A stretch of DNA of 64,000 nucleotides, taken from positions 3,162,001-3,226,000 of the forward strand of contig JACKAQ010000001.1 of NCBI GenBank assembly GCA_020634975.1, written 5' to 3'. How positions within the stretch are numbered: the stretch's first letter is position 1; each line of letters begins with the position of its first letter. The position numbers and the translations under genes were made by a program. This document shows positions 39,299-48,544 of this stretch, in pieces. Origin of the DNA: JACKAQ01 sp020634975 [NCBI: Calditrichia bacterium] (GTDB lineage Bacteria; Calditrichota; Calditrichia; RBG-13-44-9). The notes beneath the pieces are model-generated. The model had not been told where the DNA came from, did no database searches, and worked only from the letters and a program-made list of their open reading frames with translations.

Positions 39299-39334
39299 CC
39301 GTCACGCCCAATTGAATTCAATCGGGCGTGACGG
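39299..39334. repeat. 36-base near-perfect palindrome after malic enzyme
   Basis: Arms CCGTCACGCCC and GGGCGTGACGG with a self-complementary AATTGAATTCAAT-type centre; only one base pair fails. It lies 8 bases past the maeB stop (minus strand), so it may also end transcription. Similar in placement to other palindromes in this window. Confidence 0.75.
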
Positions 39335-39341
39335 CAGAGCA

Positions 39342-41618
39342 TTAGTTCGAGAGCGGATCGTTTTCGCTTTGCGCATCCAGAACCGCGATGGCGGTCATGT
39401 AAACCACGTCAATTTCATCAAAATCACCGATTTGGAGTACGTGAACCGGCTTTTCCATTCCCATCAAAATGGGTCCCACTGCAACGGCGTTTCCGAGTCG
39501 CTGCAACAGTTTGTAAGCCACATTTCCCGCGGATAAATTGGGGAAAATTAATACATTGGCGCCACCTTTTCCGGCCAAATCGCTGAACGGGAATATTTCA
39601 TCGATAATTTTGGGAACGACTGCGGTATCCGCCTGCATTTCCCCGTCGATGAGAATATCCAATCCGCGTTCCCGGACCAGTTTTGTGGCGTTCCGGACTT
39701 TTTCAGCCAGCGGATGCCGGGAGCTGCCGAAGTTTGAAAACGAGAGCATTGCGATTTTTGGATCGACACCCAACCGGCGCACTTCGCTGTTGGCGAGAAT
39801 CGCGATGTCTGCCAGATCTTCCGCGCTCGGCTCGACATTCACTGTCGCGTCGGCAAAAAAGTAGATCTGATCTTTGATCATCATCATATACAATCCCGCA
39901 ACTTTCCGGACGCCGGGACGCATGCCGATAATCTGCAACGCCGGACGAATCACATCCGAATATTGTTGGGTTAGCCCGGAAACCAAGCCGTCGGCGTCGC
40001 CCAATTTCAACATCATTGTTGCGAAATAATTGTTGTTGCGGATAAGTCGTTGCGCTTCCATTTTCACAACGCCTTTGCGTTTCCGCAAATCATACAGCGC
40101 ATCGCCGTATTTCTCCAGATTCGGTGAAATTGGCGGATGAATAATCTCGATGCCTTTGGAAATATCCAGATGCAAATTGGCTAATTTTTCCTCGATCACT
40201 TCCGGTCTGCCGAGCAAAACCGGATGCGCCAGTTGTTCATCCAGAATAATTTCGCAAGCTTTTAAAATGGAATCGTGCTCGCCTTCGGGATAAACAATGC
40301 GTTTGGGTGCTTTTTTCGCTTTGTTGATAAACTTGCGCATCACGTGGCGGGACATGCCCAACCGGTCTTCCAGCTTTTCTTTATATTCATCGAGATCGAT
40401 GTTTACGCGAGCAACGCCGGTTTCCATTGCCGCTTTTGCAACTGCGGATGCTTCCCACAGCAGCACACGTGGGTCGAACGGTTTGGGAATAATATATTCC
40501 GGCCCAAATTCGATGTGTTCCGAACGATAGGCTTTGATCACAGAAAACGGCACCGGTTCTTTCGCCAGTGCTGCCAGTGCTTTGGCTGCGGCAACTTTCA
40601 TTTCTTCGTTGATGGAAGTTGCCCGGACGTCCAGCGCACCGCGGAAAATAAAGGGAAATCCCAATACGTTGTTCACCTGATTGGGATAGTCGCTGCGACC
40701 GGTCGCCATGATGACGTCGCTGCGGGCGGCTTTTGCTTCTTCGTAAGTGATTTCCGGGTCCGGGTTTGCCATTGCAAAAATAATCGGGCGATCTGCCATT
40801 GAGCGCACCATTTCGCGGGTCAGCACATTGGCAATCGAAACGCCAGCGAACACATCCGCACCTTTCATCGCGTCTTCCAGCGTGCGCATGTCGGTTTCTT
40901 TCGCGAAAATTTCTTTATAGGGATTCATGCCTGCTGTGCGCCCTTTGTAGATAACGCCTTTGCTATCCACCATCGTCACATTTTCCAGCGTTGCGCCCAG
41001 CGTAACGTAAAATTTGGCGCAGGCAATGCCCGCCGCACCGGCGCCCATGAAAACAATTTTGACATCTTCGATGCGTTTATTGACGATTTCCAGCGCGTTC
41101 AGCAAACCGGCGCCGGAAATGATCGCGGTACCGTGCTGGTCATCGTGAAACACCGGGATATTCATTTGCTTTTTCAACTCTTCTTCGATGTAAAAGCATT
41201 CCGGCGCTTTGATATCTTCGAGATTGATACCCCCGAAAGTAGGTTCCAGCAGTTTTACCGTGCGGATAATTTCGTCCGAATTGTGAGTGTCTAATTCCAG
41301 GTCAAACACGTCGATATCGGCAAATCGTTTGAACAGCACGCCCTTGCCTTCCATCACCGGTTTACCGGCGCCCGCCCCGATATCGCCAAGCCCCAGCACC
41401 GCAGTTCCGTTGCTAATCACCGCCACCAAATTCCCTTTGGCAGTATAATTGAAAATTTCATCCGGATTTTTTTCAATTTCCCGGCAGGGTTCTGCAACGC
41501 CGGGCGTATATGCCAGCGACAAATCGCGCTGGGTAACACAGGGTTTGGTGGTGTTTACCTCAATTTTCCCGTGTCTGCCCCTTCGGTGATATTCGAGGGC
41601 TTCGTCTCTGTAGTTCAT
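39342..41618 (-). CDS. maeB: NADP-dependent malic enzyme with phosphotransacetylase-like domain
   Basis: 758 residues, the MaeB length. The malic enzyme half (1-425) has [12 protein letters not shown], the NAD(P)-binding [16 protein letters not shown] and [20 protein letters not shown]; the second half (430-758) is a phosphate-acetyltransferase-type domain ([33 protein letters not shown]). It decarboxylates malate to pyruvate with NADPH formation; the second domain is regulatory in E. coli MaeB. AAGGAG precedes the ATG. The NifX-like gene lies 40 bases upstream on the same strand, possibly in one transcript. Confidence 0.96.
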   Translation of the reverse strand: MNYRDEALEYHRRGRHGKIEVNTTKPCVTQRDLSLAYTPGVAEPCREIEKNPDEIFNYTAKGNLVAVISNGTAVLGLGDIGAGAGKPVMEGKGVLFKRFADIDVFDLELDTHNSDEIIRTVKLLEPTFGGINLEDIKAPECFYIEEELKKQMNIPVFHDDQHGTAIISGAGLLNALEIVNKRIEDVKIVFMGAGAAGIACAKFYVTLGATLENVTMVDSKGVIYKGRTAGMNPYKEIFAKETDMRTLEDAMKGADVFAGVSIANVLTREMVRSMADRPIIFAMANPDPEITYEEAKAARSDVIMATGRSDYPNQVNNVLGFPFIFRGALDVRATSINEEMKVAAAKALAALAKEPVPFSVIKAYRSEHIEFGPEYIIPKPFDPRVLLWEASAVAKAAMETGVARVNIDLDEYKEKLEDRLGMSRHVMRKFINKAKKAPKRIVYPEGEHDSILKACEIILDEQLAHPVLLGRPEVIEEKLANLHLDISKGIEIIHPPISPNLEKYGDALYDLRKRKGVVKMEAQRLIRNNNYFATMMLKLGDADGLVSGLTQQYSDVIRPALQIIGMRPGVRKVAGLYMMMIKDQIYFFADATVNVEPSAEDLADIAILANSEVRRLGVDPKIAMLSFSNFGSSRHPLAEKVRNATKLVRERGLDILIDGEMQADTAVVPKIIDEIFPFSDLAGKGGANVLIFPNLSAGNVAYKLLQRLGNAVAVGPILMGMEKPVHVLQIGDFDEIDVVYMTAIAVLDAQSENDPLSN

Positions 41619-41658
41619 AATTACTCCTTATAAGCATCTGGCTCGTATGGTTTTGGTT

Positions 41659-42039
41659 TTAGAATGATGTTGATGAATCGTCCTGACCCAAATCTGTCAA
41701 CTCATCCAGTTTATATTTATTTTCTTTATATGCATCGATAATGTCGTGGGCAAATCCCGGAACGAGTTTGTAAATGGGGATTTTAGCTTTCTGGAAAACG
41801 CGCAGCGCGTTGGGATCGCACCAGCCGGTCAGCAACACATCGATGCCCAGATTGATCAGCAATTGCGCCGTCAAAATGCCGTTATCGTTCATCGATGTTG
41901 CGTTCGGGTTGTGCACAATTTTGGATGTTGTTTGAGCAGACCCGTTTAATTCGAAAATGATATAATATGCAGCGCGCTCAAATTGAAGTTCGACAGGTGA
42001 AGACAGATGATTTTCTGAAACGGAAATGGCAACCTTCAT
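41659..42039 (-). CDS. NifX/NifB C-terminal-like (dinitrogenase FeMo-cofactor) domain protein
   Basis: 126 residues from ATG 42039; AAAAGG lies 7 bases upstream of it, while the alternatives at 42045 and 42099 lack a well-spaced site. The domain runs MKVAISVSENHLSSPVELQFERAAYYIIFEL, NDNGILTAQLLINLGIDVLLTGWCDPNALRVFQ, IPIYKLVPGFAHDIIDAYKENK. Members of this family bind iron-sulfur or iron-molybdenum clusters or are found alone in anaerobes next to PAS/sigma-54 regulators and Mrp ATPases, as here. No nitrogenase genes are present, so a nitrogen-fixation role is not supported. Confidence 0.85.
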   Translation of the reverse strand: MKVAISVSENHLSSPVELQFERAAYYIIFELNGSAQTTSKIVHNPNATSMNDNGILTAQLLINLGIDVLLTGWCDPNALRVFQKAKIPIYKLVPGFAHDIIDAYKENKYKLDELTDLGQDDSSTSF

Positions 42040-42074
42040 TCGCATGCCTTTTGTTTTTGCAATACCTGAATGAA

Positions 42075-42089
42075 ACCAATACAGTGCCA
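42075..42089 (-). promoter_or_regulatory. Candidate sigma-54 promoter of the NifX-like gene
   Basis: On the minus strand TGGCAC (42089-42084) is a perfect -24 box; five bases on, TGGT (42078-42075) stands where TTGC is expected. Transcription would start near 42064, leaving a 25-base leader with AAAAGG before ATG 42039. The weak -12 lowers certainty; a sigma-54 activator gene next door raises it. Confidence 0.4.
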
Positions 42090-42153
42090 GAAAATCCAAC
42101 AGCGGTAACGCTATATTTTTATGGAGTTACAGAAAATGGAGGGATTGCGGGGC

Positions 42154-42210
42154 TTGCAATGTTGCACGATTTTGGGTGGAATCGTTGCATTTTTGCAATG
42201 GTGTTTTGCA
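42154..42210. promoter_or_regulatory. Cluster of five TTGCA motifs, possible enhancer sites
   Basis: TTGCA occurs at 42154, 42162, 42185, 42193 and 42206 within 57 bases, three times as TTGCAAT. The cluster lies 90 to 145 bases upstream of the predicted start of the NifX-like transcript, the usual distance for bound sigma-54 activators. Confidence 0.4.
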
Positions 42211-42244
42211 ATGATTTTTCGGAAAGCAATAAAAAAAGGTTGTC

Positions 42245-42280
42245 AGCAGTAGAGGCAATTCATGAATTGCCTCTACTGCT
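42245..42280 (-). repeat. Perfect 36-base palindrome after the sigma-54 activator gene
   Basis: AGCAGTAGAGGCAATTCA pairs with TGAATTGCCTCTACTGCT without a mismatch. It starts three bases after the activator stop codon (minus strand) and is followed on that strand by a T7 run about 10 bases on, so it can act as a terminator. The GTAG...CTAC palindrome resembles dispersed repeats known in other bacterial genomes. Confidence 0.85.
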
Positions 42281-42282
42281 TA

Positions 42283-44007
42283 TCACGACAATCCGTATTT
42301 TTTCATTTTTCGCCAAAGCGTGCTTTTGTCCATTCCCAACGCTTCCGCCGCTTTCCCGCGATGCCCGTGAAATTGATTGAGCGTATTTTCGATATGGGTT
42401 TTTTCGGCGCGCTGCACCGGATCGTCCCCGGCTACCGGTTCGACCAGCAAATCCGATTTCAACTGTTTATCCCATAATCGTTCCGGCAGGCATTCGGGGT
42501 GGATAACTGCGTCGTGGCAGAGCACAAAGGCGTGTTCCAGCGCGTTTTCCAGCGAGCGGATGTTGCCCGGCCAATCGTAATTCTGGATCATCCGGAACGC
42601 CGCCGGCGCAATTTCCCGGATCGATTTATTAAATTTTCGCCGAAATTTTTCCATAAAATGCTCAACCAGCAGCGGAATATCTTCCATTCGATCCCGCAAC
42701 GGCGGCAAATGGATGTTGATTACATTCAGGCGGTAATACAAATCCTCCCGGAATCGCCCGGATGCCACTTCGTCTTCCATATTTTTGTTGGTTGCGGCGA
42801 TGATGCGAACGTCAACTTTGATCGATTTGGTACCGCCGACCCGCTCAAACTGTCGCGTTTCCAGCACTCGCAACAGCTTCACCTGCACCGCCGGCGAAAT
42901 ATCACCGATTTCATCCAGAAATAATGTGCCGTTGTGAGCGAGCTCGAACCTGCCCGGTTTACTGCGAATGGCACCGGTAAATGCACCTTTTTCGTGCCCG
43001 AACAGCTCGCTTTCCATCAACGTTTCCACAAATGCGCTGCAGTTGAGCACCATAAACGGTCCGGGTTTGCGCTCGCTGTTCAAATGGATTGCCCGGGCAA
43101 CCAGTTCTTTTCCTGTTCCGCTTTCACCGGTGATCAAAACGGTGCTGTCCGTATGGCAAACGTTGTCGATCAGCTCATAAATTTTTTGCATCGATTTGCT
43201 GCGCCCGATAATTTTTTCGAAACGGTAGCGCTCTTCCAGATGGGTTGTCAGATTTTTGATTTCGGTGATATTTTGGAAGGTTTCCACTCCGCCGATGTGC
43301 ACGCCGTTGGCGTCAAACATTGGTGCGGAATTGACGCGAACGGGAACGCGCCGGCCATCTTTGCGGATAATTTGCAGTTCGTGATTGTCTGTCGATTGGC
43401 GATCCCGCATGGTGCATTCCATGTGGCAACCGTTCCGGCATACCTTCGATTGAAAAATTTCCCAACAGCGTTTGCCAACCGCTTCTTTTGCGGAATATCC
43501 CGTAACACGTTCCGCCGAAACGTTGAATGAGGTGATAATCCAGTTTTTATCAATCGTAAAAGTGCCTTCCAGCCGGCTGTTGAAAATGGCTTGCAGCCGG
43601 TTCCGCTCGTTCAATATTTCCAGCGATTTTTCGCGCAGCGATTGGGTCAGATAAGCCATTTCCTGAGTGTTCCGGAAAACGAAAACGATGCCGACAATCG
43701 GTTTTCCCGGCGGTTTCAGCGGCGTGATGGAGGCTAAAACGTTGAATTTTTGCCCGTCTGCATTTACGAGGTTAACAGAAAGATTGGAAAACGATTGCCC
43801 TTTTGTGAGCGCATCTTCGGTGAAACTGTTTTCGGAGGGCGTATCTTTGAACAGAAATTGATAATCGCGGAATATAATTTCCTTCTCGGCAAAACCGGTA
43901 ATCCGTTGGGCTGCCTCGTTGAAAGCGATGATTTTTTTATCCCGGTCGATAACGATGATGCCGTCCGGCGCAACAACTTCTTCCGGGGGAATTTCTGTTT
44001 TTTTCAT
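42283..44007 (-). CDS. PAS-domain sigma-54-dependent transcriptional activator
   Basis: 574 residues from ATG 44007 (GTGGA upstream; an ATG at 44052 adds 15 unrelated residues). Two PAS domains: the first near 10-110 (DGIIVIDRDKKIIAFNEAAQRI), the second near 130-240 with a Cys cluster CRNGCHMECTM that could hold a metal or Fe-S centre. The AAA+ domain has Walker A ITGESGTGKELVARAI, the sigma-54 contact loop GAFTGA and Walker B TLFLDEIGD. A Fis-type HTH ends the protein (RGKAAEALGMDKSTLWRKMKKYG). There is no receiver domain, so it senses a signal directly, possibly redox. Likely target: the NifX-like/malic enzyme genes. Confidence 0.94.
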   Translation of the reverse strand: MKKTEIPPEEVVAPDGIIVIDRDKKIIAFNEAAQRITGFAEKEIIFRDYQFLFKDTPSENSFTEDALTKGQSFSNLSVNLVNADGQKFNVLASITPLKPPGKPIVGIVFVFRNTQEMAYLTQSLREKSLEILNERNRLQAIFNSRLEGTFTIDKNWIITSFNVSAERVTGYSAKEAVGKRCWEIFQSKVCRNGCHMECTMRDRQSTDNHELQIIRKDGRRVPVRVNSAPMFDANGVHIGGVETFQNITEIKNLTTHLEERYRFEKIIGRSKSMQKIYELIDNVCHTDSTVLITGESGTGKELVARAIHLNSERKPGPFMVLNCSAFVETLMESELFGHEKGAFTGAIRSKPGRFELAHNGTLFLDEIGDISPAVQVKLLRVLETRQFERVGGTKSIKVDVRIIAATNKNMEDEVASGRFREDLYYRLNVINIHLPPLRDRMEDIPLLVEHFMEKFRRKFNKSIREIAPAAFRMIQNYDWPGNIRSLENALEHAFVLCHDAVIHPECLPERLWDKQLKSDLLVEPVAGDDPVQRAEKTHIENTLNQFHGHRGKAAEALGMDKSTLWRKMKKYGLS

Positions 44008-44158
44008 GGTTCCACACTTAATATTCAAATGAATATAAAGAGCTGCCCGCAATTTTCAAAAGGGTTCTGAACTGCCCGTAGTGATGCACTGTTGCAATCA
44101 GACAGGCGGTGCTTTTCTGTTGAGCGCTGCGAAAAATCGCGCTTCCCCGAAAATAATC

Positions 44159-44187
44159 TTGACAATGCGGATGCAAATTTGTAAAAT
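44159..44187 (+). promoter_or_regulatory. Sigma-70 type promoter of the LacI-family gene
   Basis: TTGACA at 44159-44164, 17 bases, TAAAAT at 44182-44187. Transcription would begin near 44194, 40 bases before ATG 44234, which rules out the open reading start at 44081. Confidence 0.8.
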
Positions 44188-44233
44188 AGCTCAAACGATT
44201 GCGCAAAACTTGGCACAAAATAAAAGTAAGCAA

Positions 44234-45295
44234 ATGTCAATTACCATTCACGATATTGCCGCAAAAGCCGGTGTTTCCCTGTCAACCGTTTCGCGGGTGC
44301 TGAACGGAAAAGCCAAAAAATATCGCATCAGTCCGAAAACCGAAGAAACCATTTTGCATTTTGCGGAGGAGCTGAATTACCGTCCCAACAAAATGGCGCA
44401 GGGGCTGCGCCTCAAAAAATCGCATACAATCGGTTTGGTCGTGCCGGATATCTCCAACCCGTTTTTTGCATACGTCACCCGGGTGATCCAAACCAAAGCC
44501 TACGAAATGGGCTACAGCCTGATCGTCTGCAACACCAACGAAGATCTTTCCACGGAAATCGAGCAAATTGAACTGATGAAAAGCAAAGTGATTGACGGAT
44601 TTATCGTGATGCCGGTGGGTACGGATTACCGCCATCTGGAAACGTTGATCCGCAAAAAACATCCGCTGGTGCTGCTGGATCGCTGTTTTGATGCGCTGCA
44701 AACCAGCTCGGTTGTGGTGGATAATTACGAAGGCGCGTATCTGGCGACTGCATATTTGATTGAGTGCGGGCATAAAAAAATTGGCATAATTCAAGGTTTA
44801 CCAGATACTTACACGAACACAGAGCGCATGCGCGGATATCTTGATGCGCTGCGGGAAAACAATATCGAAGTGAAATCGCAATATATTGTTGGCAAAGATT
44901 ACCGCCGCGAATCCGGTTATATCGAAACCAAGCTGCTGCTGAATCTGGAGGAGCGCCCGACGGCGATTTTCACCACCAGCGACCTGATTACATTGGGCGC
45001 GTTGCAGGCGATTGTCGAGGACAATTACAAGATTCCGGATGATATTTCCATCGTTTCGTTCGACGATACCGATTTTGCGCCATTCCTTTTTTCCCCGTTG
45101 ACCGCCGTTCGCCAGCCCAAAGAGTTGATGGGCGAGATTGCCGTAAAAATGCTCATCGATGCCATGAACGGCGAAAATGCAACCGAAAAACAACGCATTA
45201 TTCTTAAATCCCAGTTGGTTAAGCGGGCGTCTGTTAAAAACTTTAACCCGGTCCCGGTTTCAGCAAATTCATTTTCGGGAAACAGCAACCACTAA
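44234..45295 (+). CDS. LacI-family transcriptional regulator
   Basis: 353 residues from ATG 44234, fixed by the promoter just upstream. The LacI HTH (ITIHDIAAKAGVSLSTVSRVLNG) is followed by the hinge (NYRPNKMAQGLRLKKSHTIGLVVPDISNPFF) and a periplasmic-binding-protein-like sensor (FIVMPVGTDY, VLLDRCFD, IECGHKKIGIIQG, PTAIFTTSDLITLGAL, ISIVSFDDTDFAPFL). It should bind a sugar or sugar phosphate. It directly precedes a TonB-receptor, kinase and ABC sugar transport locus on the same strand and probably controls it through the palindrome at 45397-45412. Confidence 0.95.
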   Translation: MSITIHDIAAKAGVSLSTVSRVLNGKAKKYRISPKTEETILHFAEELNYRPNKMAQGLRLKKSHTIGLVVPDISNPFFAYVTRVIQTKAYEMGYSLIVCNTNEDLSTEIEQIELMKSKVIDGFIVMPVGTDYRHLETLIRKKHPLVLLDRCFDALQTSSVVVDNYEGAYLATAYLIECGHKKIGIIQGLPDTYTNTERMRGYLDALRENNIEVKSQYIVGKDYRRESGYIETKLLLNLEERPTAIFTTSDLITLGALQAIVEDNYKIPDDISIVSFDDTDFAPFLFSPLTAVRQPKELMGEIAVKMLIDAMNGENATEKQRIILKSQLVKRASVKNFNPVPVSANSFSGNSNH

Positions 45296-45396
45296 CCTGT
45301 GCATGGCTTAGCCGCGATAATTGCTGAGCATTTTTCCTTTTAAAAAATCAAGTTGTTTAAATTTGTTAAGGATGCTAAACCTTGAATTATTTGCTG

Positions 45397-45412
45397 TTTG
45401 CGCAAACGTTTG
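45397..45412 (+). promoter_or_regulatory. LacI-type operator candidate
   Basis: CAAACGTTTG (45403-45412) is a perfect palindrome with the central CG typical of LacI-family operators; it overlaps a second one, TTTGCGCAAA (45397-45406). The site lies 77 bases before the ATG of the first TonB receptor and about 100 bases after the LacI-family gene. Confidence 0.6.
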
Positions 45413-45488
45413 TTCTAATTTGATCGCATGACTCATGGTTACAAAACGCGACAAAACAATTGAATACATCCATTTTGGTGACTGTCTG

Positions 45489-48389
45489 ATGAGAAAAAAT
45501 ATTTATAGTGCATCTGTTCTTTTGGCAATAGTGTTGCTGTTGGCGGGCACCGCTGTGCTGCTCGCAGGAACCGGCGGCAAAATTGCCGGAACCATAACCG
45601 ATGCCCAAACCGGTGATCCGTTGGTGGGCGTTAATATTATTGTGGAAGAACTGCAAACCGGCGCATCGTCCGATGCAGATGGCTACTTTTTTATCCTGGG
45701 ATTGCATCCGGGCAGATACACGGTTTCATTTTCATACGTCGGATACAAAACACTCACCAAAACCGGTATTTTGGTGGTTACGGATCGCACAATTGTGGTG
45801 AATGCGACGCTGGAATCCTCAATTATTGAGGGTGCGGAAGTGACCGTCACCGGGCAGCGCGATATCGTTGAGAAAGATTTGACCGCCAGCGAACAGGTGG
45901 TTGGCGATGAGGAAATCCGCAAATCGTGGATTCGCACGTTGCCGGAATTGCTGGAAACGCAGGTCGGCGTTTTTCAGGGCACTTTTCGCGGATCGTCCAA
46001 TTTGCAGGCGGTTTATTTGCTCGATAACCTCAGTGTAAACAGCGGCTTAGTGTCTGATAATTATACCAGTTTCAACCTTTCGGCGATACAGGAGCTTTCC
46101 GTGCAAACCGGCGGATATAACGCCGAATACGGTGAAGCACGTTCTGCAATTATTAACGTGGTTGAAAAAGAATCGATCACCGGCATTCACGGCAGTTTTC
46201 TCGGTCGGATGAAACCGGCGGGCACCTATCATTTCGGACCGTATTTATACAGCCGGGACAATTACGATTTTACCAATTACGATCTCGATTACTGGACGGA
46301 TCAATCCAACGACCCGCTGAGCCGCTTTTTTCAGCAGGATCCCGCAGAGCTGCTCAGCCAGTGGCAAAGCCAGATTACCCCGAACGACACGCTGGGCAAT
46401 TACAACGAACGCGCCGAATACGAAACCGAGGCAACCGTTTACGGTGCGTTGAGCAATCGGGTGAATTTTCTGGTTTCCGGGCGATTCAAACGTGGCGTGG
46501 GCATTTATCCGCAAGCCATTCCCTTTAATCCCGAACATAATATTCAGGGATACGTTAATTTCAAAATAAACAACAGCTTAAAAATTCGTGTTGGCGGATT
46601 TACCGGCGGCTGGGAAAGCTCCGGCAATCTTTCTGTGAATTTCAATTCGCTGGAATCGGCGCAGGAATCTGCCTGGCTGATTCCCATGCAGGTGAGCCAG
46701 CCGTATTCCCGGCATAAATTTAACCCGATGGGCGCGATTTATCTGCAATGGCCGGAAGAACGGCGCTGGAATCAGGTGTATCTGAAGCTGTCGCATGTGT
46801 TGAACCAGAAAACATTTTACGAGATCACCGCGAGCTATTTGCAGGATAAAATGGATCGCTCCGACCGCTACGGCAGAATCCCGGATTCGCTCTATTCCCG
46901 CCGCGATGACGAATTTATGATGGTCGATCGATACATCAAACAGGGCTATTTTCATGCGTGGGATAAAACATCCAGCAGCGTTTTCCAGCTCAAAGGGGAC
47001 TTTACCAGCCAGCTCGACAAACACAATCTGGTGAAAGCCGGGTTCGGCTTCAAACAGAACGATTTCAGTTACGAGCATTTTATGGGCGTTCACGAAGGCG
47101 GCGCGCGCTGGAATCTTGTGAATTTATTCGACGGAAAACCGTACGAAGGCAATGTTTATCTGCAGGATAAAATTGAATTTCCGGGGCTGATCCTCAACGC
47201 CGGATTGCGGATGGATTTTTTCCACCAAAACCGCAAGGCTTCGGCAAATATGTTCGATCCGCTGGCGTTCCAGCCCGGTACGCCCGGGCACGATCCGGAG
47301 GAGCCGCTCGGTTTTCCCGGCACGCCGGAAACGGTGGACACCGACCTGAAAATGGCGCTCGCACCGCGATTGGGCATTTCCCACCCGATCAGCCAGCATT
47401 CCGTGCTGCATTTTTCATACGGTCATTTTTACCAGCGTCCGTCGTGGACAAAAATGTTCGGCTTGCCCTACGTAAATTACACGGAAAGCGACAGCGCCGC
47501 ACTCGATCCGTATGGCAACCAGTTCACTTATATGGAAGAATGGCACGGCTGGTACGGCAATCCCGGAATGGGTTACGAACGCACCGTGCAATACGAACTG
47601 GGTATCGATTACGACATTGCCAATCAATACAAATTTGACCTGACCGGCTATTACAAAGATGGCAACAACGAAGCCACGGTAATCACCGGCGTTTACGCGG
47701 CAACCTACAACACCACCAAAGCCCTGATGGTCAGTAACTCCGGTTATTCCGATGTTCGCGGTGTGGAAATGTCGTTGGGTTCGCATTTGCGCGGACCGTT
47801 CAATTTCGATGCAAGTTACGATATTTTTTGGTCTGCCAGCGGCGAAGTGGGTTTCAGCCGACTTTACGAACCGGGTTCGGATTTGATCGACGTGCCCAAA
47901 GGATTGCGCAGCGGCGAGAGCATCTGGAATAATTTCCACAAAATTAAACTGACCGGAAATATGTATCTGCCGAAAGGCGGCGGCCCGAAATTGTTCGGCG
48001 CAAATCCGTTTGGCGATCTGAATGTGAACGCTTATTTCTGGTGGCGCAGCGGTGATCCGTACACCTATCATTCGCCAGGCGATATTTCTACAAAAACGAA
48101 CAACCGCCGCTGGTTCAGCTATTACCAGCTCAATTTGAAAATCTCAAAAGGGTTCCATTTGCTGAATGTGCGCAGCGAGTTGTCGGTGGACATTCGCAAT
48201 GTGTTCAACCAGAAATTTTTGCGGCGGCTGTATGGCGACGATCTGATTCGCTGGCACGAAAACCCCAACATGCCGGACGAACAGCGGTTGCCGCGCAACA
48301 GCTATTCCAACGAGCCGGATGTGTGGAATTGGTACACCTACGAAGTGCCGCCGCGTGAGGCGTATTTGCAGTTCAAAATTGATTTTTAG
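45489..48389 (+). CDS. TonB-dependent receptor with carboxypeptidase-regulatory N-domain (SusC-like), copy 1
   Basis: 966 residues from ATG 45489, where a signal peptide begins (MRKNIYSASVLLAIVLLLAG); an ATG at 45435 is less suitable. Residues about 33-120 are a CarboxypepD_reg-like domain (GGKIAGTITDAQTGDPLVGVN, DADGYFFILGLHPGRYTVSFSYVGY). The plug follows (YLLDNLSVNSG, IQELSVQTGGYNAEYGEARSAIINVV), then a 22-strand-type barrel ending AYLQFKIDF with terminal Phe. It imports a large ligand across the outer membrane with TonB energy. No separate SusD is seen. It is highly similar to the next gene. Confidence 0.92.
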   Translation: MRKNIYSASVLLAIVLLLAGTAVLLAGTGGKIAGTITDAQTGDPLVGVNIIVEELQTGASSDADGYFFILGLHPGRYTVSFSYVGYKTLTKTGILVVTDRTIVVNATLESSIIEGAEVTVTGQRDIVEKDLTASEQVVGDEEIRKSWIRTLPELLETQVGVFQGTFRGSSNLQAVYLLDNLSVNSGLVSDNYTSFNLSAIQELSVQTGGYNAEYGEARSAIINVVEKESITGIHGSFLGRMKPAGTYHFGPYLYSRDNYDFTNYDLDYWTDQSNDPLSRFFQQDPAELLSQWQSQITPNDTLGNYNERAEYETEATVYGALSNRVNFLVSGRFKRGVGIYPQAIPFNPEHNIQGYVNFKINNSLKIRVGGFTGGWESSGNLSVNFNSLESAQESAWLIPMQVSQPYSRHKFNPMGAIYLQWPEERRWNQVYLKLSHVLNQKTFYEITASYLQDKMDRSDRYGRIPDSLYSRRDDEFMMVDRYIKQGYFHAWDKTSSSVFQLKGDFTSQLDKHNLVKAGFGFKQNDFSYEHFMGVHEGGARWNLVNLFDGKPYEGNVYLQDKIEFPGLILNAGLRMDFFHQNRKASANMFDPLAFQPGTPGHDPEEPLGFPGTPETVDTDLKMALAPRLGISHPISQHSVLHFSYGHFYQRPSWTKMFGLPYVNYTESDSAALDPYGNQFTYMEEWHGWYGNPGMGYERTVQYELGIDYDIANQYKFDLTGYYKDGNNEATVITGVYAATYNTTKALMVSNSGYSDVRGVEMSLGSHLRGPFNFDASYDIFWSASGEVGFSRLYEPGSDLIDVPKGLRSGESIWNNFHKIKLTGNMYLPKGGGPKLFGANPFGDLNVNAYFWWRSGDPYTYHSPGDISTKTNNRRWFSYYQLNLKISKGFHLLNVRSELSVDIRNVFNQKFLRRLYGDDLIRWHENPNMPDEQRLPRNSYSNEPDVWNWYTYEVPPREAYLQFKIDF

Positions 48390-48405
48390 GAGAATTTGCC
48401 ATTGC

Positions 48406-48470
48406 GGAACGCATATATGCGTTCCCTACGAAAGCAATCAGAACGATGTAGGGTTTGCAGATATGCGAAC
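48406..48470. repeat. Two small palindromic repeats between the TonB receptor genes
   Basis: GGAACGCATATATGCGTTCC (48406-48425) is a perfect 20-base palindrome followed by CTACG. From 48448, GTAGGGTTTGCAGATATGCGAAC is an imperfect, inverted relative: the same GTAGGG/CCCTAC edge and GCATAT-type centre. Another relative lies at 63051. Confidence 0.75.
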
Positions 48471-48544
48471 CGGATTTTTTCTGCGTTGCTTTTTGGCAAA
48501 CAACAAAATCTGACTTTGTCAGCACAATTTATCGAGGTCCATTT

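Noticed and set aside
41659-42039. Nitrogen-fixation gene cluster
   Set aside because: Only a single NifX/NifB-C-like domain is present. No nifHDK or other nif gene is in the window, and such domains are common outside nitrogen fixation.
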